Shown piece after piece: positions 24,898-35,392 of a stretch of DNA of 64,000 nucleotides. The DNA is taken from the NCBI RefSeq assembly GCF_018446385.1, contig NC_055992.1, positions 16,400,877 to 16,464,876 of the forward strand, written 5' to 3'. The notes under the pieces were generated by a model. The model saw nothing but the letters and a program-made list of their open reading frames with translations. It ran no database searches and was not told where the DNA came from. Origin of the DNA: Zingiber officinale (lineage: Eukaryota > Streptophyta > Magnoliopsida > Zingiberales > Zingiberaceae). A program made the position numbers and the translations under genes. Positions within the stretch are counted from its first letter, which is position 1. The number at the start of each line of letters is the position of its first letter.

Positions 24898-25934
24898 TGT
24901 TGGTGCAATCAACCTAAGTTTGATCGGTACGATCATGATTTTGATGTGTGTGTCAAAGAGTTTAAGTTAGACTTTCATATATATTTGATATGTGTTTCAG
25001 TCGTGCAGGACTTGGTGAAACACATGAGGAATTTGGCGCGGCCAAGTTTGAGAAGCTCATCCAAAGGCTCAGATCCTTGAGTCGGAGAAGGATAGTGTGG
25101 AAGATATTCGAGGGACCGCCGGACAAGGAATAACAGAGTGAAGCCGAAGGAAGCGGACTTCAAGGCAACATGAATGATGGCACGGAGAGGAGTCGCGGGC
25201 TCGGGTACATCTGAAGGACGAAGGTCGAGGAGGGCTTTAAGGGCGACTCCGGAAAGGATGAGTGTGAGTGTGTAAACGGGATCAATTGACTGATGAAAGT
25301 TCCAGTCGACTGGGAGCGAACATAAGCATTCTGTTCGCTAAGCCAGCAGTGACCAGTCGATTGGTACTTTTACCAATCGACTGATAAGTTACTGTTGGCA
25401 AACCGTTGGTACTGCGAAGTAGTCGTTGGCTACCTCCAACGGTAGCACCAGTCGATTGATGAAAGTGTCAGTCGACTGGTGCCGAGATAAGTTGATATAA
25501 TGATCAACTCTCTCCTCTTATTTATAGGAAGGTTTGGGGCATGAAGGAGGTTATTGATGCTTATTGAATAACTCTTAAGTCTTTGCCCAAAGCTACCAAG
25601 CCTTTCTCTTCCTCCTAAACCTAAGTTCCATCTTATAAAAGGAAGAGAGCTTTGTGAGAGGTTGTTCTCCACCGAGAATGAGTAAGATCTAGCCGGAGAT
25701 TGTCGGAGACTGATCCACTGAAGGATCAAGGGTTCATCCACCTCAAGGACACGCCGTGGAGTAGGAGCAAGTAATCTCCGAACCATGTAAAGGATTTGTG
25801 TTAGCGTTTATATTCTTGTTTGTTTTAATTGTTTTAGTATATTCCGCTACGCAAACTAACCTTGTAAAGAAGAAATCGAATTGGGGGTGACCTAGTTATC
25901 CAACCCCCTTCTAGCTGGCCACCAATCTCCTACA
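24898..25934 (+). repeat. 3' LTR of element B
   Basis: Starts TGTTGGTGCAATC and ends CAATCTCCTACA, aligning with 11,677-12,739 with several percent of substitutions. Its first two bases are shared with the target duplication made by element D. Palindrome cluster at about 25,265-25,480 (CAGTCGACTGG type). Confidence 0.88.
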
Positions 25935-25939
25935 TGTAC

Positions 25940-26595
25940 AACATATCATGAGTGATGATAGGTAACATCCAACGTAGACGATATGATGCGGTCAAAATTT
26001 TTTTTTATTTACTTCTCTAATCTACAGGTAACTATCTTTTCTCGCTTGTATACAACTTGATGCTGGTTTTTATAAACCAGCTTCAATGTGTAGCTATTTT
26101 TTAAATATCAACTCCAACGTACTAATTTTTAAAGACCAACACTAGTACGTTAGAATTAGTTTGTACAAACCAACACTAACTATGATAATTATACAAACCA
26201 ACATCAACATTAGAGCTGGTTACAAACCACATTAGTGCTAGTTTATACAAACTAACTCCAACATACTGGTGTTGATCTTTAAAGACCATATATATATATA
26301 TATATATCATCATTTTATATATAGATGCCATCATTTTCCCCTTATAATAATTAAGACTATTAAAACAAGAAAATATCATTAATTTTATGAAATCAAAAAC
26401 AAGTTAAATGTACAAACAAAAAAGAAAAATATATGTTCAGATACAAGTAAAATACAACTCAGTTTTTGAAAAATCAAAACTTTATGTGGGCCTTGCGATA
26501 AATATGCAAAACGTTATATGGCTATTTGGTTTTAGTTAAACTCGAACTTGGAAGTACCCGTTCTAAGAGCAGCCGTAGGCCCGTAGTTTTCATTT
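25940..26595. repeat. AT-rich spacer with palindromic and TA repeats upstream of UBA2
   Basis: No gene. Between 26,060 and 26,290 are many degenerate copies of ACAAACCAACAC / TTTGTACAAACC, some inverted, including a near-perfect hairpin GCTGGTTTTTATAAACCAGC at 26,062-26,081. A TA microsatellite lies at 26,288-26,307. The array resembles subterminal repeats of a DNA transposon, but no ends were found. The UBA2 promoter must lie in this interval; no confident TATA box is called. Confidence 0.5.
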
Positions 26596-26724
26596 GATTT
26601 GTCCAATACGAGGCAAGAAAGAGGCCGAAGTCAAACTACGAGGCAAACAATGGGCCGGCGAGGGAAGAGGCGGGTGAATCGTAGAGCCCAACCGGCGCCG
26701 CTCCATCCGCTACTGTCGGCGTCC

Positions 26725-28098
26725 ATGGCAACCAAGAAGAGAAAGGTCGACCAAGATGACGAGATCCTCCTGCCTCCCGATGCCAACTCCCAGGCCCACC
26801 ACCATCCCGTCGTGTACACACCCGCTCCTCCCTCCGACGACGAACACGGCGGCGAGGAGGAAGATGACGTCTCCAAGCTCCTGGAGCTGCTCTCTAGAGA
26901 ACATCTCGTCTCCCTGCTTGTCACCGCTGCCGCCTCCGACCCCACCACCCTCTCCGAGATCCGCCGCGTCGCGGACCTCGATCCCGCCCACCGCAAGATC
27001 TTCGTCCACGGCCTCGGATGGGAGACCACTAAGGAAGGTCTCCGCGCCGCTTTCTCTGGCTATGGAGACATTGATGACTGCCGCGTTATCTTTGATAAGG
27101 CCAACGGCCGAGGCAAGGGGTATGGCTTCGTCCTCTTCCGTCACTGCAGCTCTGCCTGTCGTGCCCTCCGCCGCAGCCAAAAACTGATAGACGACCGCAT
27201 GATCTCCTGTCAGCTAGCCACCGCCGGACTCTCTGCTCATCCCGCCCACCACAACAACCCTGGCCCCAGCGCTGGTCATCAGGACAACCTATCTAGGAAG
27301 ATCTACGTGGGGAACGTTCATCCAGGTATTAACGGTGCGCACCTCCTCAGCTTCTTTTCCCAGTACGGCGAGATTGAGGAGGGTCCGATCGGTTTCGATC
27401 GACGCACTGGAAAGCCGAAAGGTTTTGCTCTCTTTGTCTACAAGACAGCGGAGGGTGCCATGAGGGCTCTCGAAGAGCCAAGAAAATATTTTGAGGGCCA
27501 CCTACTACATTGCGAACGGGCCTTCGATAACAAGAATAAGGCGGCATCCAACCAGAATGCCGCGGCTTCACCAAATATGGCTCCAAGCACAGGAGTTCTG
27601 AATGTATCTGGTTATGCAAGCACCCCAACAGATATGGCGTTACAACAAGCTGCGATCATGGGGCAAGGCCTTCTTAGCATGTGTGGCGCACAAGCCCTTG
27701 GCCAGGGGATTCAGTCAAATCCTTCGATACTTGCGCTACTTGCAGCAGCTGGGCAAAATCCGGCTGCTTTTGGGGTCACACCTGCCATGCTAGCTACCAT
27801 GAACCCTGCTTTTGTAGCTGCATTTGGTGCATCTGGTAACCAGCTATCTGTACCTTCTGCAGTTGTTCCTCAGGTGAAACAGGTTCTAAACTATGGGATG
27901 GGAAGTACTCCATATCAAGGACCTCCAGGATTTCAACTATCTACAGGATTTCAAGGGGCTACTGGTTTCCAAAGTTCACCAAGTCTCCAAGGCCCATCAG
28001 ATTTTCAGGGGATTCAAGAAGTTGCTCAACGAGGTGGAAGTAGCAGTTCTTACCTGGGAGTTCCAATGTCAAGAACAATGACTGGACCTATGGCCTGA
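26725..28098 (+). CDS. UBA2: UBA2-like RNA-binding protein with two RRMs
   Basis: Heterogeneous nuclear RNP-type protein of the plant UBP1-associated (UBA2) family; known members are nuclear and bind U-rich RNA to stabilise transcripts, with roles in stress and ABA responses. The single uninterrupted coding exon gives 457 residues. The start MATKKRKV at 26,725 is chosen because it matches the family's MTKKRK-type start; an upstream in-frame ATG (26,650) would add a basic extension and is less likely. Residues 1-60 are acidic (HGGEEEDD) with a KKRK nuclear signal. RRM1 spans about 91-165 (RNP2 IFVHGL, RNP1 KGYGFVLF) and RRM2 about 191-268 (RNP2 IYVGNV, RNP1 KGFALFVY). A low-complexity Gly/Gln/Pro/Ala C-terminus includes repeated GFQ units. 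The 5' half is very GC-rich, as in many monocot genes. All key RRM aromatic residues are present, so it appears functional. Confidence 0.93.
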   Translation: MATKKRKVDQDDEILLPPDANSQAHHHPVVYTPAPPSDDEHGGEEEDDVSKLLELLSREHLVSLLVTAAASDPTTLSEIRRVADLDPAHRKIFVHGLGWETTKEGLRAAFSGYGDIDDCRVIFDKANGRGKGYGFVLFRHCSSACRALRRSQKLIDDRMISCQLATAGLSAHPAHHNNPGPSAGHQDNLSRKIYVGNVHPGINGAHLLSFFSQYGEIEEGPIGFDRRTGKPKGFALFVYKTAEGAMRALEEPRKYFEGHLLHCERAFDNKNKAASNQNAAASPNMAPSTGVLNVSGYASTPTDMALQQAAIMGQGLLSMCGAQALGQGIQSNPSILALLAAAGQNPAAFGVTPAMLATMNPAFVAAFGASGNQLSVPSAVVPQVKQVLNYGMGSTPYQGPPGFQLSTGFQGATGFQSSPSLQGPSDFQGIQEVAQRGGSSSSYLGVPMSRTMTGPMA

Positions 28099-29634
28099 TA
28101 TGGTCAAATTTAGGTATATAAACATAACACATGCAATGGACTTATAATGATTATATTCTTGGTCTAAGACTGATTTTTACCGTTTCCTTAATTTTTATCT
28201 CTTTTTTTTTTTGTCTAATTGTTGTTTTCTGTCTTCTAATTTAGTAGTGTGATTGCGGTTATTCATGTTCTTTAAAGAACATATGGGTTTTCCTTGTCTG
28301 TTGGTGCTGAATACCAAGAAAGTCTTCCAATGCATCAATTATTTGAATTGTGGAACTTCTTTTGGTTTATCGTTGTTATAATGTATGGATTTTGGATTGC
28401 TTTTGTTATCTCTCCTTTGTTTGCACAATGGTCCGGCTTTTGTAATCTTGATGGCATTTGGAATTGATTTTGAATAGAACTTACAAATTTCGCTAAGATG
28501 TAATGGCTATAGATATGTTATCTTTGCTGATTTTTTTTTAATCGTACTTTGAAATTTATTGTCTTGGGCATCATGTTTTCGGAGCTTAATTGATGGCTTA
28601 TAGATAGAACTCCTTTTGAACCATACTAAAAATTTTCTTGATTTTATCTGTGCGGTTAACTTGATTTGATTGATCTTTCCTTTTAATCTTCTAGATTATA
28701 AATTTCTTTAGATGGGTATTTGGAACTTTTTTCTGATTTACAATCAAACTTACAACACTACGCGTTCCTTGCTGGTATTTAAATTTCCAAAAATCACTTG
28801 ATAAAAAATGCAACATATCCACATTGGATTTTTGACCACGTTCATTGACAGGTTGCTGCTGAGGGTATGGTTGGTGCACAACATCCTTTCCCAACATTAT
28901 GCAAGGTAGATCTCTTGGATAATTGGTTCTATTGTCATATTTTTTTAATTCTCTTCAGCTTGATGCATCTCCATATTGTTTGTTGCAGTTGGCTATTACT
29001 CTTATTTTATGTCTTTTAACATTTGAGTCAACTTTCATAATAGAATGACAATTAAGTTGTCTGCTGTTAACTTATGTTATTAATTTCGTTAGCGTTCCTT
29101 AGTAGCTAAACAGGATTTTTTTATTCGTTGATGATAGAGTTACATTATTTGTTAAATGTTTTATTATTGCTGCATATTTGCATAAAAGAGAAGTGCGAAA
29201 TGAAATGACAGGTTTTATTCTTTTAAATATAATTGAAATGCCATGGAATGATAAGAAAAACCCAGATACCCTGATTATTAGTTCTATTTTAGGCCTAGAT
29301 GGTGCAAAAGGTGCATGGCTCCTGTCAAGTTAGTTTCAGTGTTTTGCTAGTTGTAATCTTCTCAAATAGTTGAAAGCTTACTAGTTGATGTATGCAAATT
29401 TTGTTATCATGTGCAATGCTAGATCAGAATGAGGTTAGATTAAACTTTTTTTTCTGTTTCTGTTTTCTCACTTTTAATTTGTTTCGTAGGTTGTATTGAT
29501 TAATGCGCCTAGGTGGTTCCCTACAACATTTTTGTACTTAAGCTTTTGGTTATCTTTCACCTTTGAATTTGTGTAGACTCGAAGACAATATGTCTATTAT
29601 ATTATACACTTTCTTCTTCTTTTTTTTCCTTTTC
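28099..29634 (+). other. 3' flank of UBA2 with a possible spliced 3' UTR
   Basis: No protein gene is recognised. The T-rich sequence fits introns and UTR. A candidate small exon lies at about 28,852-28,906, between TTGACAG and AAGGTAGATC, which look like acceptor and donor sites. UBA2-type genes are often spliced in the 3' UTR, but the sequence alone does not prove it here. Confidence 0.35.
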
Positions 29635-29650
29635 TTTCTTCTTGCATGCG

Positions 29651-29794
29651 AAGGGGAGCCTTGGCGCAATGGTAAAATTGTTGCTATATGACCAAAAGGT
29701 CATGGGTTCGAATCCTATAAACAGCCTCTTGCAAAAAACAGGGTAAGGCTGCGTATAATAGATCAGCTTCGTGCACCGGACTGCCTTTTTTTTT
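29651..29794 (+). mobile_element. Au-type SINE
   Basis: A tRNA-derived SINE with body about 144 bp. It has an A box (TGGCGCAATGG), a B box (GGTTCGAATCC), the Au-family middle block (ACAGCCTCTTGCA ... GGGTAAGGCTGCG), the 3' block CGTGCACCGGACTGCC and a T-run tail. It is flanked by a perfect 16-bp target duplication TTTCTTCTTGCATGCG (29,635-29,650 and 29,795-29,810). Compared with the Au consensus as I recall it, a GC-rich segment before the 3' block is missing. It is not a functional tRNA gene: the downstream half does not close an acceptor stem. Confidence 0.9.
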
Positions 29795-29810
29795 TTTCTT
29801 CTTGCATGCG

Positions 29811-32095
29811 TACTGCTTGTTCCTACCACCTGCCTTTTGTCCCATTCTTGTGAAATTTTTTGACCCCACTCTACTCGCTCTTCCGATTTTCTATTGTGAA
29901 GACCCCAATTGTGACTTTGCCTGCTTTTGGTTCCTCACTGAAGCCATGATTGCCCCACAGCCTTTTCCCCCTTTCTAGCAAAGGCACAAACAGACATGCC
30001 CTCCTTTCCTTCACTTCTGTGAAACCAAGACACTAGTAGCACAATCCTGAATCTCCCTTGCAAGGACTTCTCGCAATAGTCTGGAACGTGACCATGCCTG
30101 TTTTGAACCTCATGACTTTGTCTTTGCTTGGTCATCAGTGACTTCTCTCTCTATGTGATGCTTCTTCCTATAACTTTGTCCATCTCGGCGTCAAGCTCTA
30201 TAAGCTCATGCTCAATGATGCAACCTTAAAACCTAGTAGCCCTTGTTCTGAGCTTCTACTGACAAAATGCTCATCTCTCCATTGACCCTTTGAGTTGAGA
30301 CTTTCTCCATCTATGTCCAGCGAGTGGCTAGGAACTTGGCCGTCATTATTACAAACACCAACAGATGCATTAATTGAAGACCTCCTTGTGAATGCCTTCA
30401 TCGTGAAACTTATCCTCCCCTTGGGTTGTCTTTCACGTTCCTGCTAGTTGTGTCAGTGAACTTAGGTTGCAATGCTCATCTCCCTCAGTTGTCATCCTAA
30501 CATTTTTAAAAAGATCTCAACGTTTGTAGGTTTTCTTTCTCGGTGTTTGCCATTGCAATCACCGGAAGCTAATGCCGTTAGCATTTCCATATCATATCAT
30601 GTTATGCATTGTGTGCCTGCGGACAACAGAGTTGTGAACTGACAGGCTTTTTATTACAATCATCCACTACAAATCCCTATGTATGTCATCCGTATATTGA
30701 GTAATTTTAGCAGATGTTAAATCTATGAATTTTTTCTGCTTGTTTGATATAAAAGTTATGTCAAACCTTCTAATATTTAATCCCGCTTGCATTTGTAGAG
30801 AGCTTGGACCTTGAAGCGAGCTTCCACTTAAATCAATCTGGTCGACTCAAAAGTAACAAATCAGAAGAAATTACGGTTGACCAAGGTGATTGTCAGTCAA
30901 TCCACTAAAGAGCTAATTCGGATCCACCAAAGCGCTTAGAATGTGGAATATCATTGGCTTGGCATGGACATTAAGACCTATCAAAGACACCAATAGTATA
31001 TGGAAAGGGAACTTTAGAATATCATTTACAATAAGCTAGCAAAGTTCTAGGTGATTTCTTTCTGACAGTTCCTCTGCCACTAAGATCAATCTTTCAAGAA
31101 CACATCATTTTGGTGTGAATATCCATTCTTCACAATTCATTATTGATTTAACGTCAACCCCACAGTAATTCTGTGTGACTCACTGATCAAATCCAACTGA
31201 CCAACAAACTTTTCGATGCAAGATTCAAGCTGCATTTATAGTTCTAACAAACGAGATGCCATGGAGCCAAGGCAGGGAAGAAATGAGATTACTCTATCAT
31301 TTACCTGATTCACTAGTAAGAGGAATGCCTAGTAACTAAAGAGGGGCTGGACTTAGAGCTTCTCTTTTACAAATGAATAAAAATGTTTTAACTCTTAGAT
31401 GTCTCATCTGGTTTGGTGCTAATAAATAGACAAGATATAGGAAGTGGAAACATATAGCTTCGTCTTGCGAAGAGAAACAGAAGAGTACTAAAGGTAAATT
31501 TGGGAGTAATAAAATCTCTTAGAGGGAATAAACTTGCAGAGCGCAAAGAGTTTGAGTAACCACGGGGGAGTGAACAGAGAGTTTCAATTATTGAAACTGA
31601 GTAAATTGGCCCCAAGTTAGAAGAACTTGTGTCGTCAAGTACTGGGGCCCCCAAGTTTCTGATTATTATAAATGCAACCCAAACAGTTTTGTAAAGTAGG
31701 AAGTCACATGCATTTACAAAATTTGACTGTTTTGTCTTGTTTTATTTCATAGTACTTGTTAAGTTTAATTTGGCTTATGAACCCGAAGATAATCATCTTA
31801 GGTCCAATATAAATACCAAGATCAGACAATATTTCAGCATCGTTTGGTGAATTATGAATAAATTATGGTATTTAAAGAACACAAGGATCTAATACATTCG
31901 GATACGGCATATTTCTTATAGGAAATATCTACAGTCTTGTCTATTAGCTCTTCTATAACACGAAAATTAAACAATTTGTCTGCAAATTCAAGACAATTTA
32001 GAAGCTAAGCTTGTATTAGAAATCATATCACTATTGATTGACATATTTACAATTAGTTTAACTGATTTCTCGTCGGCGTGGTTCTTAGTCTAGGG
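29811..32095. other. Intergenic region without recognisable gene
   Basis: About 2.3 kb. Short open frames on the minus strand (29,935-30,135, 30,198-30,401, 31,388-31,654) have no motif or codon pattern I recognise. The stretch 31,140-31,220 has weak similarity to 34,875-34,960 (ATTGATTTA then GTCAA blocks), hinting at a worn dispersed repeat. Nothing firmer can be supported. Confidence 0.4.
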
Positions 32096-32104
32096 GAAAA
32101 AAAA

Positions 32105-32280
32105 AACTCTGAAGTGCAGCCTCTTGTTAAAATCGCGTGAAGGGAGCTTCACCGCCATTGGATTACCAGGAATTTAATTCTTGCAGCATGATGTTTTATG
32201 ATGAGGATTAGCTTCACAACATCTAACGGTTAGAAAGTCCACTTCACGTGATTTCTCATGAAGGGGAGCTGCATGAAGTC
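32105..32280. repeat. Foldback (MITE-like) repeat upstream of the aquaporin
   Basis: The left arm (TGCAGCCTC ... CGCGTGAAGGGAGC, 32,117-32,150) and right arm (CACGTGATTTC ... GGGGAGCTGCA, 32,246-32,275) are imperfect inverted copies around a loop of about 95 bases. A target duplication was not found. It lies about 190-360 bp upstream of the NIP start codon, where it could affect the promoter. Confidence 0.5.
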
Positions 32281-32465
32281 TGCGTAGTCTAGATTTCTTC
32301 GACAGCCATCAATATTCTGTACCAGTTTTAGTAAATGAATAGATTATGTAGAACGTTAGTCATCTATCTATAACAGGAATAAATAGCTTCTTTCTGCTAG
32401 TGCATTAACATGTCAAAGGTCCTTCATTCCTCTCCTGAACCAGTTTGACACCTTCCTCGTCATCC

Positions 32466-33547
32466 ATGGCTTCTAACGTGAGGGAGCATTCTGATGATAG
32501 ACTTGAGAACACACCATCAACGATACAGAAGGTAAGCTTCTCTTTTTCCTGAACTGTTCAATTTATACATTTATGGTTTTTAGCAAACTGATCTTGTGTT
32601 CCACAGGCTGCAGCTGAGTTCATAGGCACATACATCCTAATCTTTATAGGATGTGGATCGGTCTTTGTCAACCTAAGCCTAAGTGACATCGGCTTACTCG
32701 GTGTAGCCTTTGCTTGGGGTGTAGTAGTAACAGCCGTGGTCTACACAATTGAGCACATCTCTGGTGCACATTTGAATCCTGCAGTGACCATTGCTACTGC
32801 TGTTGTCAGCAAACTTCCCTGGATTATTGTACCATCCAATCCTAAGAGCTAGTGAACTAATTCTCTCTTCTTTTTCACTGAAACTGCACCTGATCTTAGT
32901 TTGTATCAATCACCTTCAGGTTCCATTCTACGTGGTGGCTCAGGTGCTTGGATCAACCCTTGCTAGTTTCACACTGAAATGGTTATTTTATGGAGATCCA
33001 GCAGAAGTCATGCTTACTCTTCCTTCTGACGGCACAAACAATCTGAAAGCTATTGCATGGGAGATCGCCCTCACATTCATTTTGATGATCGTCATCAGTG
33101 GTGCTGCTGCTGATGGCAGATCGGTGTGGCTTCTAGCATTTCCAGCAAGATATAGATCTTTTGGATAGGTTAATCCTTACTGACTCCTAACTTTTGGTTG
33201 ATAGGTCAAGGAGCTCTCAGGAGTTGCAATAGGAGCCATCGTCTTTGTTAATGCAATTATTGCTGGGTAAATCAGCATGCAATCGCAGTATCATCTTTGT
33301 TTGTTTTATTTTCTTGATCTATGTTTAATGGATCATCGTTTTATGCAGCAAGGTGACTGGTCCTTCCATGAACCCGGCAAGAAGCTTAGGACCTGCAATT
33401 GCAGCGCAGAAGTTTGATAGGCTATGGCTCTATATAGTTGCGCCGGTGATCGGTGCAGTTGCCGGATCAACTTTGTACAGCTTCCTCGACTTGCCAGAAA
33501 ATTCTAATAAGAATCAAAAGAGGATCAATTCCAGTATGATTTGTTAA
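32466..33547 (+). CDS. NIP: NIP-type aquaporin (nodulin 26-like intrinsic protein)
   Basis: Membrane channel of the plant NIP subfamily; known members pass glycerol, ammonia, water or metalloids. Five exons joined by consensus GT-AG introns: 32,466-32,531, 32,607-32,828, 32,920-33,123, 33,205-33,266 and 33,349-33,547, giving 250 residues. This matches the typical NIP five-exon layout with the exon 2/3 boundary just before the VPxYV motif. The first pore motif is in HISGAHLNPAVT (NPA at residues 79-81), the second in TGPSMNPARS (NPA at 193-195) followed by the filter arginine 196. Trp59 occupies the usual NIP-I helix-2 filter position, suggesting the water/glycerol-type filter class. Compared with family members I know, the N-terminus is short (22 residues before helix 1) and a lysine replaces the usual proline in 'AGPxxG' (AGKVTG). 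Six membrane segments are expected and visible. It looks intact; substrate is inferred only from class. Confidence 0.9.
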
Positions 33548-33692
33548 ACTCTGTATATTTTCCAGTCGGCTAGAAATAAACATATTATCTTTTATCAATG
33601 ACCTACTCGGGCTGATCCCAAATAAAAACCCCGGATTGACTATCTACCTGATTTTTTTTTTCTTCCTTTCTCTTCTTATATTCTTCTTTTCT

Positions 33693-33750
33693 TCGTACAA
33701 TGGATCTTTTCCTGAAATTCTATGTGACGAAAACTTCGTGCACCGGATTA
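33693..33750 (+). mobile_element. 5'-truncated Au-type SINE with 24-bp target duplication
   Basis: Only the 3' part of an Au-like SINE is left (TCGTACAATGGATC ... CTTCGTGCACCGGA). It is flanked by perfect 24-bp direct repeats at 33,669-33,692 and 33,751-33,774 (each starts TCTCTTCTTATATT and ends CTTTTCT). The flanks prove a target-primed insertion; the missing tRNA half is probably 5' truncation at insertion. Confidence 0.72.
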
Positions 33751-33774
33751 TCTCTTCTTATATTCTTCTTTTCT

Positions 33775-35381
33775 CCTCTCTCAACTCGTCGGGCCCAGGC
33801 TTAAGCCCGGGTAGGGCAATAGCTCCGCCCTTGAATTATTTGCCGATGACGGCATTAAGGTCCAATAATTAATTAGCCATCACGCCATGGCTTTCAATTA
33901 TCTTACAATGATTAGCATTGAGATTACTCTAATGTCAATTATAATGAATCATTTAGATAATAAATAGGTGGGAAATGTAACGAGTGTCCTATCGCTTGTA
34001 CATGCTCATGCTCTAATTGTAACATAAATGATGATTGAATTCATCCGGGATATTTCTTATAGTCCATCTTTTGATTACATAAAAAGGAGGTAAATCATGA
34101 ATTCAGTTTATAGTTGATCGTCAAGTGGTTAGAGGGTATAAGAGATTTTTTTTTCTAAAAGCATATATCTGTTGGGAATTGATCTCTTATTTCATTGTAG
34201 TATATTTGTCATCTTTTAGTCAACTGAATACCTCCGTGAGGAGGCCTAGGCATAGGGATGATAATTTTCTTCAAATCCGATTAGAAATTTAATATCTGAC
34301 CCCATGAAGGAGAGATAGAGACTCAATTAAATAATCAAATATTCGGATATAAGTATTTTCGGGTTCAGGTATGAAGGCGGATGTGATAAAATCCTATTCA
34401 TACTCTATCCAATAATCGATATCCTATATAATCAATTTTGGGGGAAAAAACTTAATTTGTCTTTTTACCTAGTCGCTAACACGTATCTTATTTTTTTCAC
34501 GAGAAATTTACATCCGATCGAAGAAGCGCGAGACAAGGAAGAGCAGACTAATACAAGAATTTAATAATTGAATACATATTATTAAAATAATTTAATTTAA
34601 AAAAATAAAAAGATAATGATAAATAGTAATAGGATGATGGATAGAATATGAATATATAATCTTTGACATCCAACATGTATAATAATAGAATGAGAGTTAA
34701 ATACTTCATAAATGAGAGTTAACCAGAAATATCAAATCCAAAAGTTGATATCATAATATGCAGTTTATATATAACCAAAGATTTAAATTTTTTTTTAATG
34801 TTTGGGTGATAAACTTAGGTAGGAATAAATAACCTATACAGTCAACGCTTATAAAAGTCATATCACACTTGATATTGATTTAGTGTCAATCCTAATGTCT
34901 AAGTATTGTGAAATTACTGTTGATTAAAAAGTTCTAAATCAACAAATTAATAAATTTGCCAAAAGACAATGTCAAAATTAGTCGATCAAACTTGAAGTAC
35001 TGGTCAACCAAATAGATTATATAAAAGTGTGTTAATAAGCATTCAAGATTGGTTAACAATGTTTTAAAAGTTCTCTATCTTTCTGAAAGTTTAATTTTTT
35101 TAATAATTACTATTTAAAATTTGTCAATCAAACAATTTACTTTTGTTAACTAAACTTTATGGATAGCAATCAAAAGAATATTATACAATGGCATGAACTC
35201 TTTTATATTCAATGTCAGAGAACCTTCCATCACACTCATGGAGGAAAAAAAATAGTAAGACAAAGAGGATGACTTAGTTCCAACGTCACTCGATTATTAT
35301 ACATTAGCATCCCAAATTAAAAATTGAGAATTGAGAATTGAAAATTAAAAATTAAAATCAAACCATAAAAAAAAACACCTA
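33775..35381. other. AT-rich intergenic region, no gene seen
   Basis: About 1.6 kb downstream of the aquaporin. A short GC-rich palindrome-like block (GGGCCCAGGCTTAAGCCCGGG, split as GGGCCCAGGC and TTAAGCCCGGG, about 33,791-33,811) and the block AGGAGGTAAATCATG (34,086), similar to the 3' module of SINE-like repeats elsewhere in the window, are the only notable points. No coding potential is recognised. Confidence 0.4.
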
Positions 35382-35392
35382 TGAAAAAGATG

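Larger units (their letters stand above)
10027..25934 (+). mobile_element. Gag-only LTR element B (non-autonomous), split by two later insertions
   Basis: Plus-strand LTR element flanked by the perfect 5-bp duplication TGTAC (10,022-10,026 and 25,935-25,939). Its 5' LTR is 10,027-10,035 plus 11,677-12,739, its internal region 12,740-15,209, and its 3' LTR starts TGTTGGTGC at 24,898. After removing the two inserted elements it is about 4.6 kb. The internal region carries a gag but no protease, integrase or reverse transcriptase. The primer-binding-site region (TGGTATTAGAAC at 12,742) resembles the initiator-Met tRNA site. The LTR copies differ at several percent of positions, so it is much older than the element inside it. 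The missing pol suggests mobilisation in trans. Confidence 0.85.

Noticed and set aside
26599-26724. N-terminal extension of the UBA2-like reading frame
   Set aside because: The frame is open here, but its first codon is TTG and the family start is at 26,725; the in-frame ATG at 26,650 gives an unusual arginine-rich extension.
26631-27180. Long open frames on the other strand and other frame of the UBA2 gene
   Set aside because: High GC content opens frames by chance; the sense frame has two well-conserved RRMs.
29652-29730. tRNA-like sequence with A and B boxes
   Set aside because: It is the head of an Au-type SINE: the acceptor stem does not close, the Au 3' block follows and a 16-bp target duplication surrounds it.
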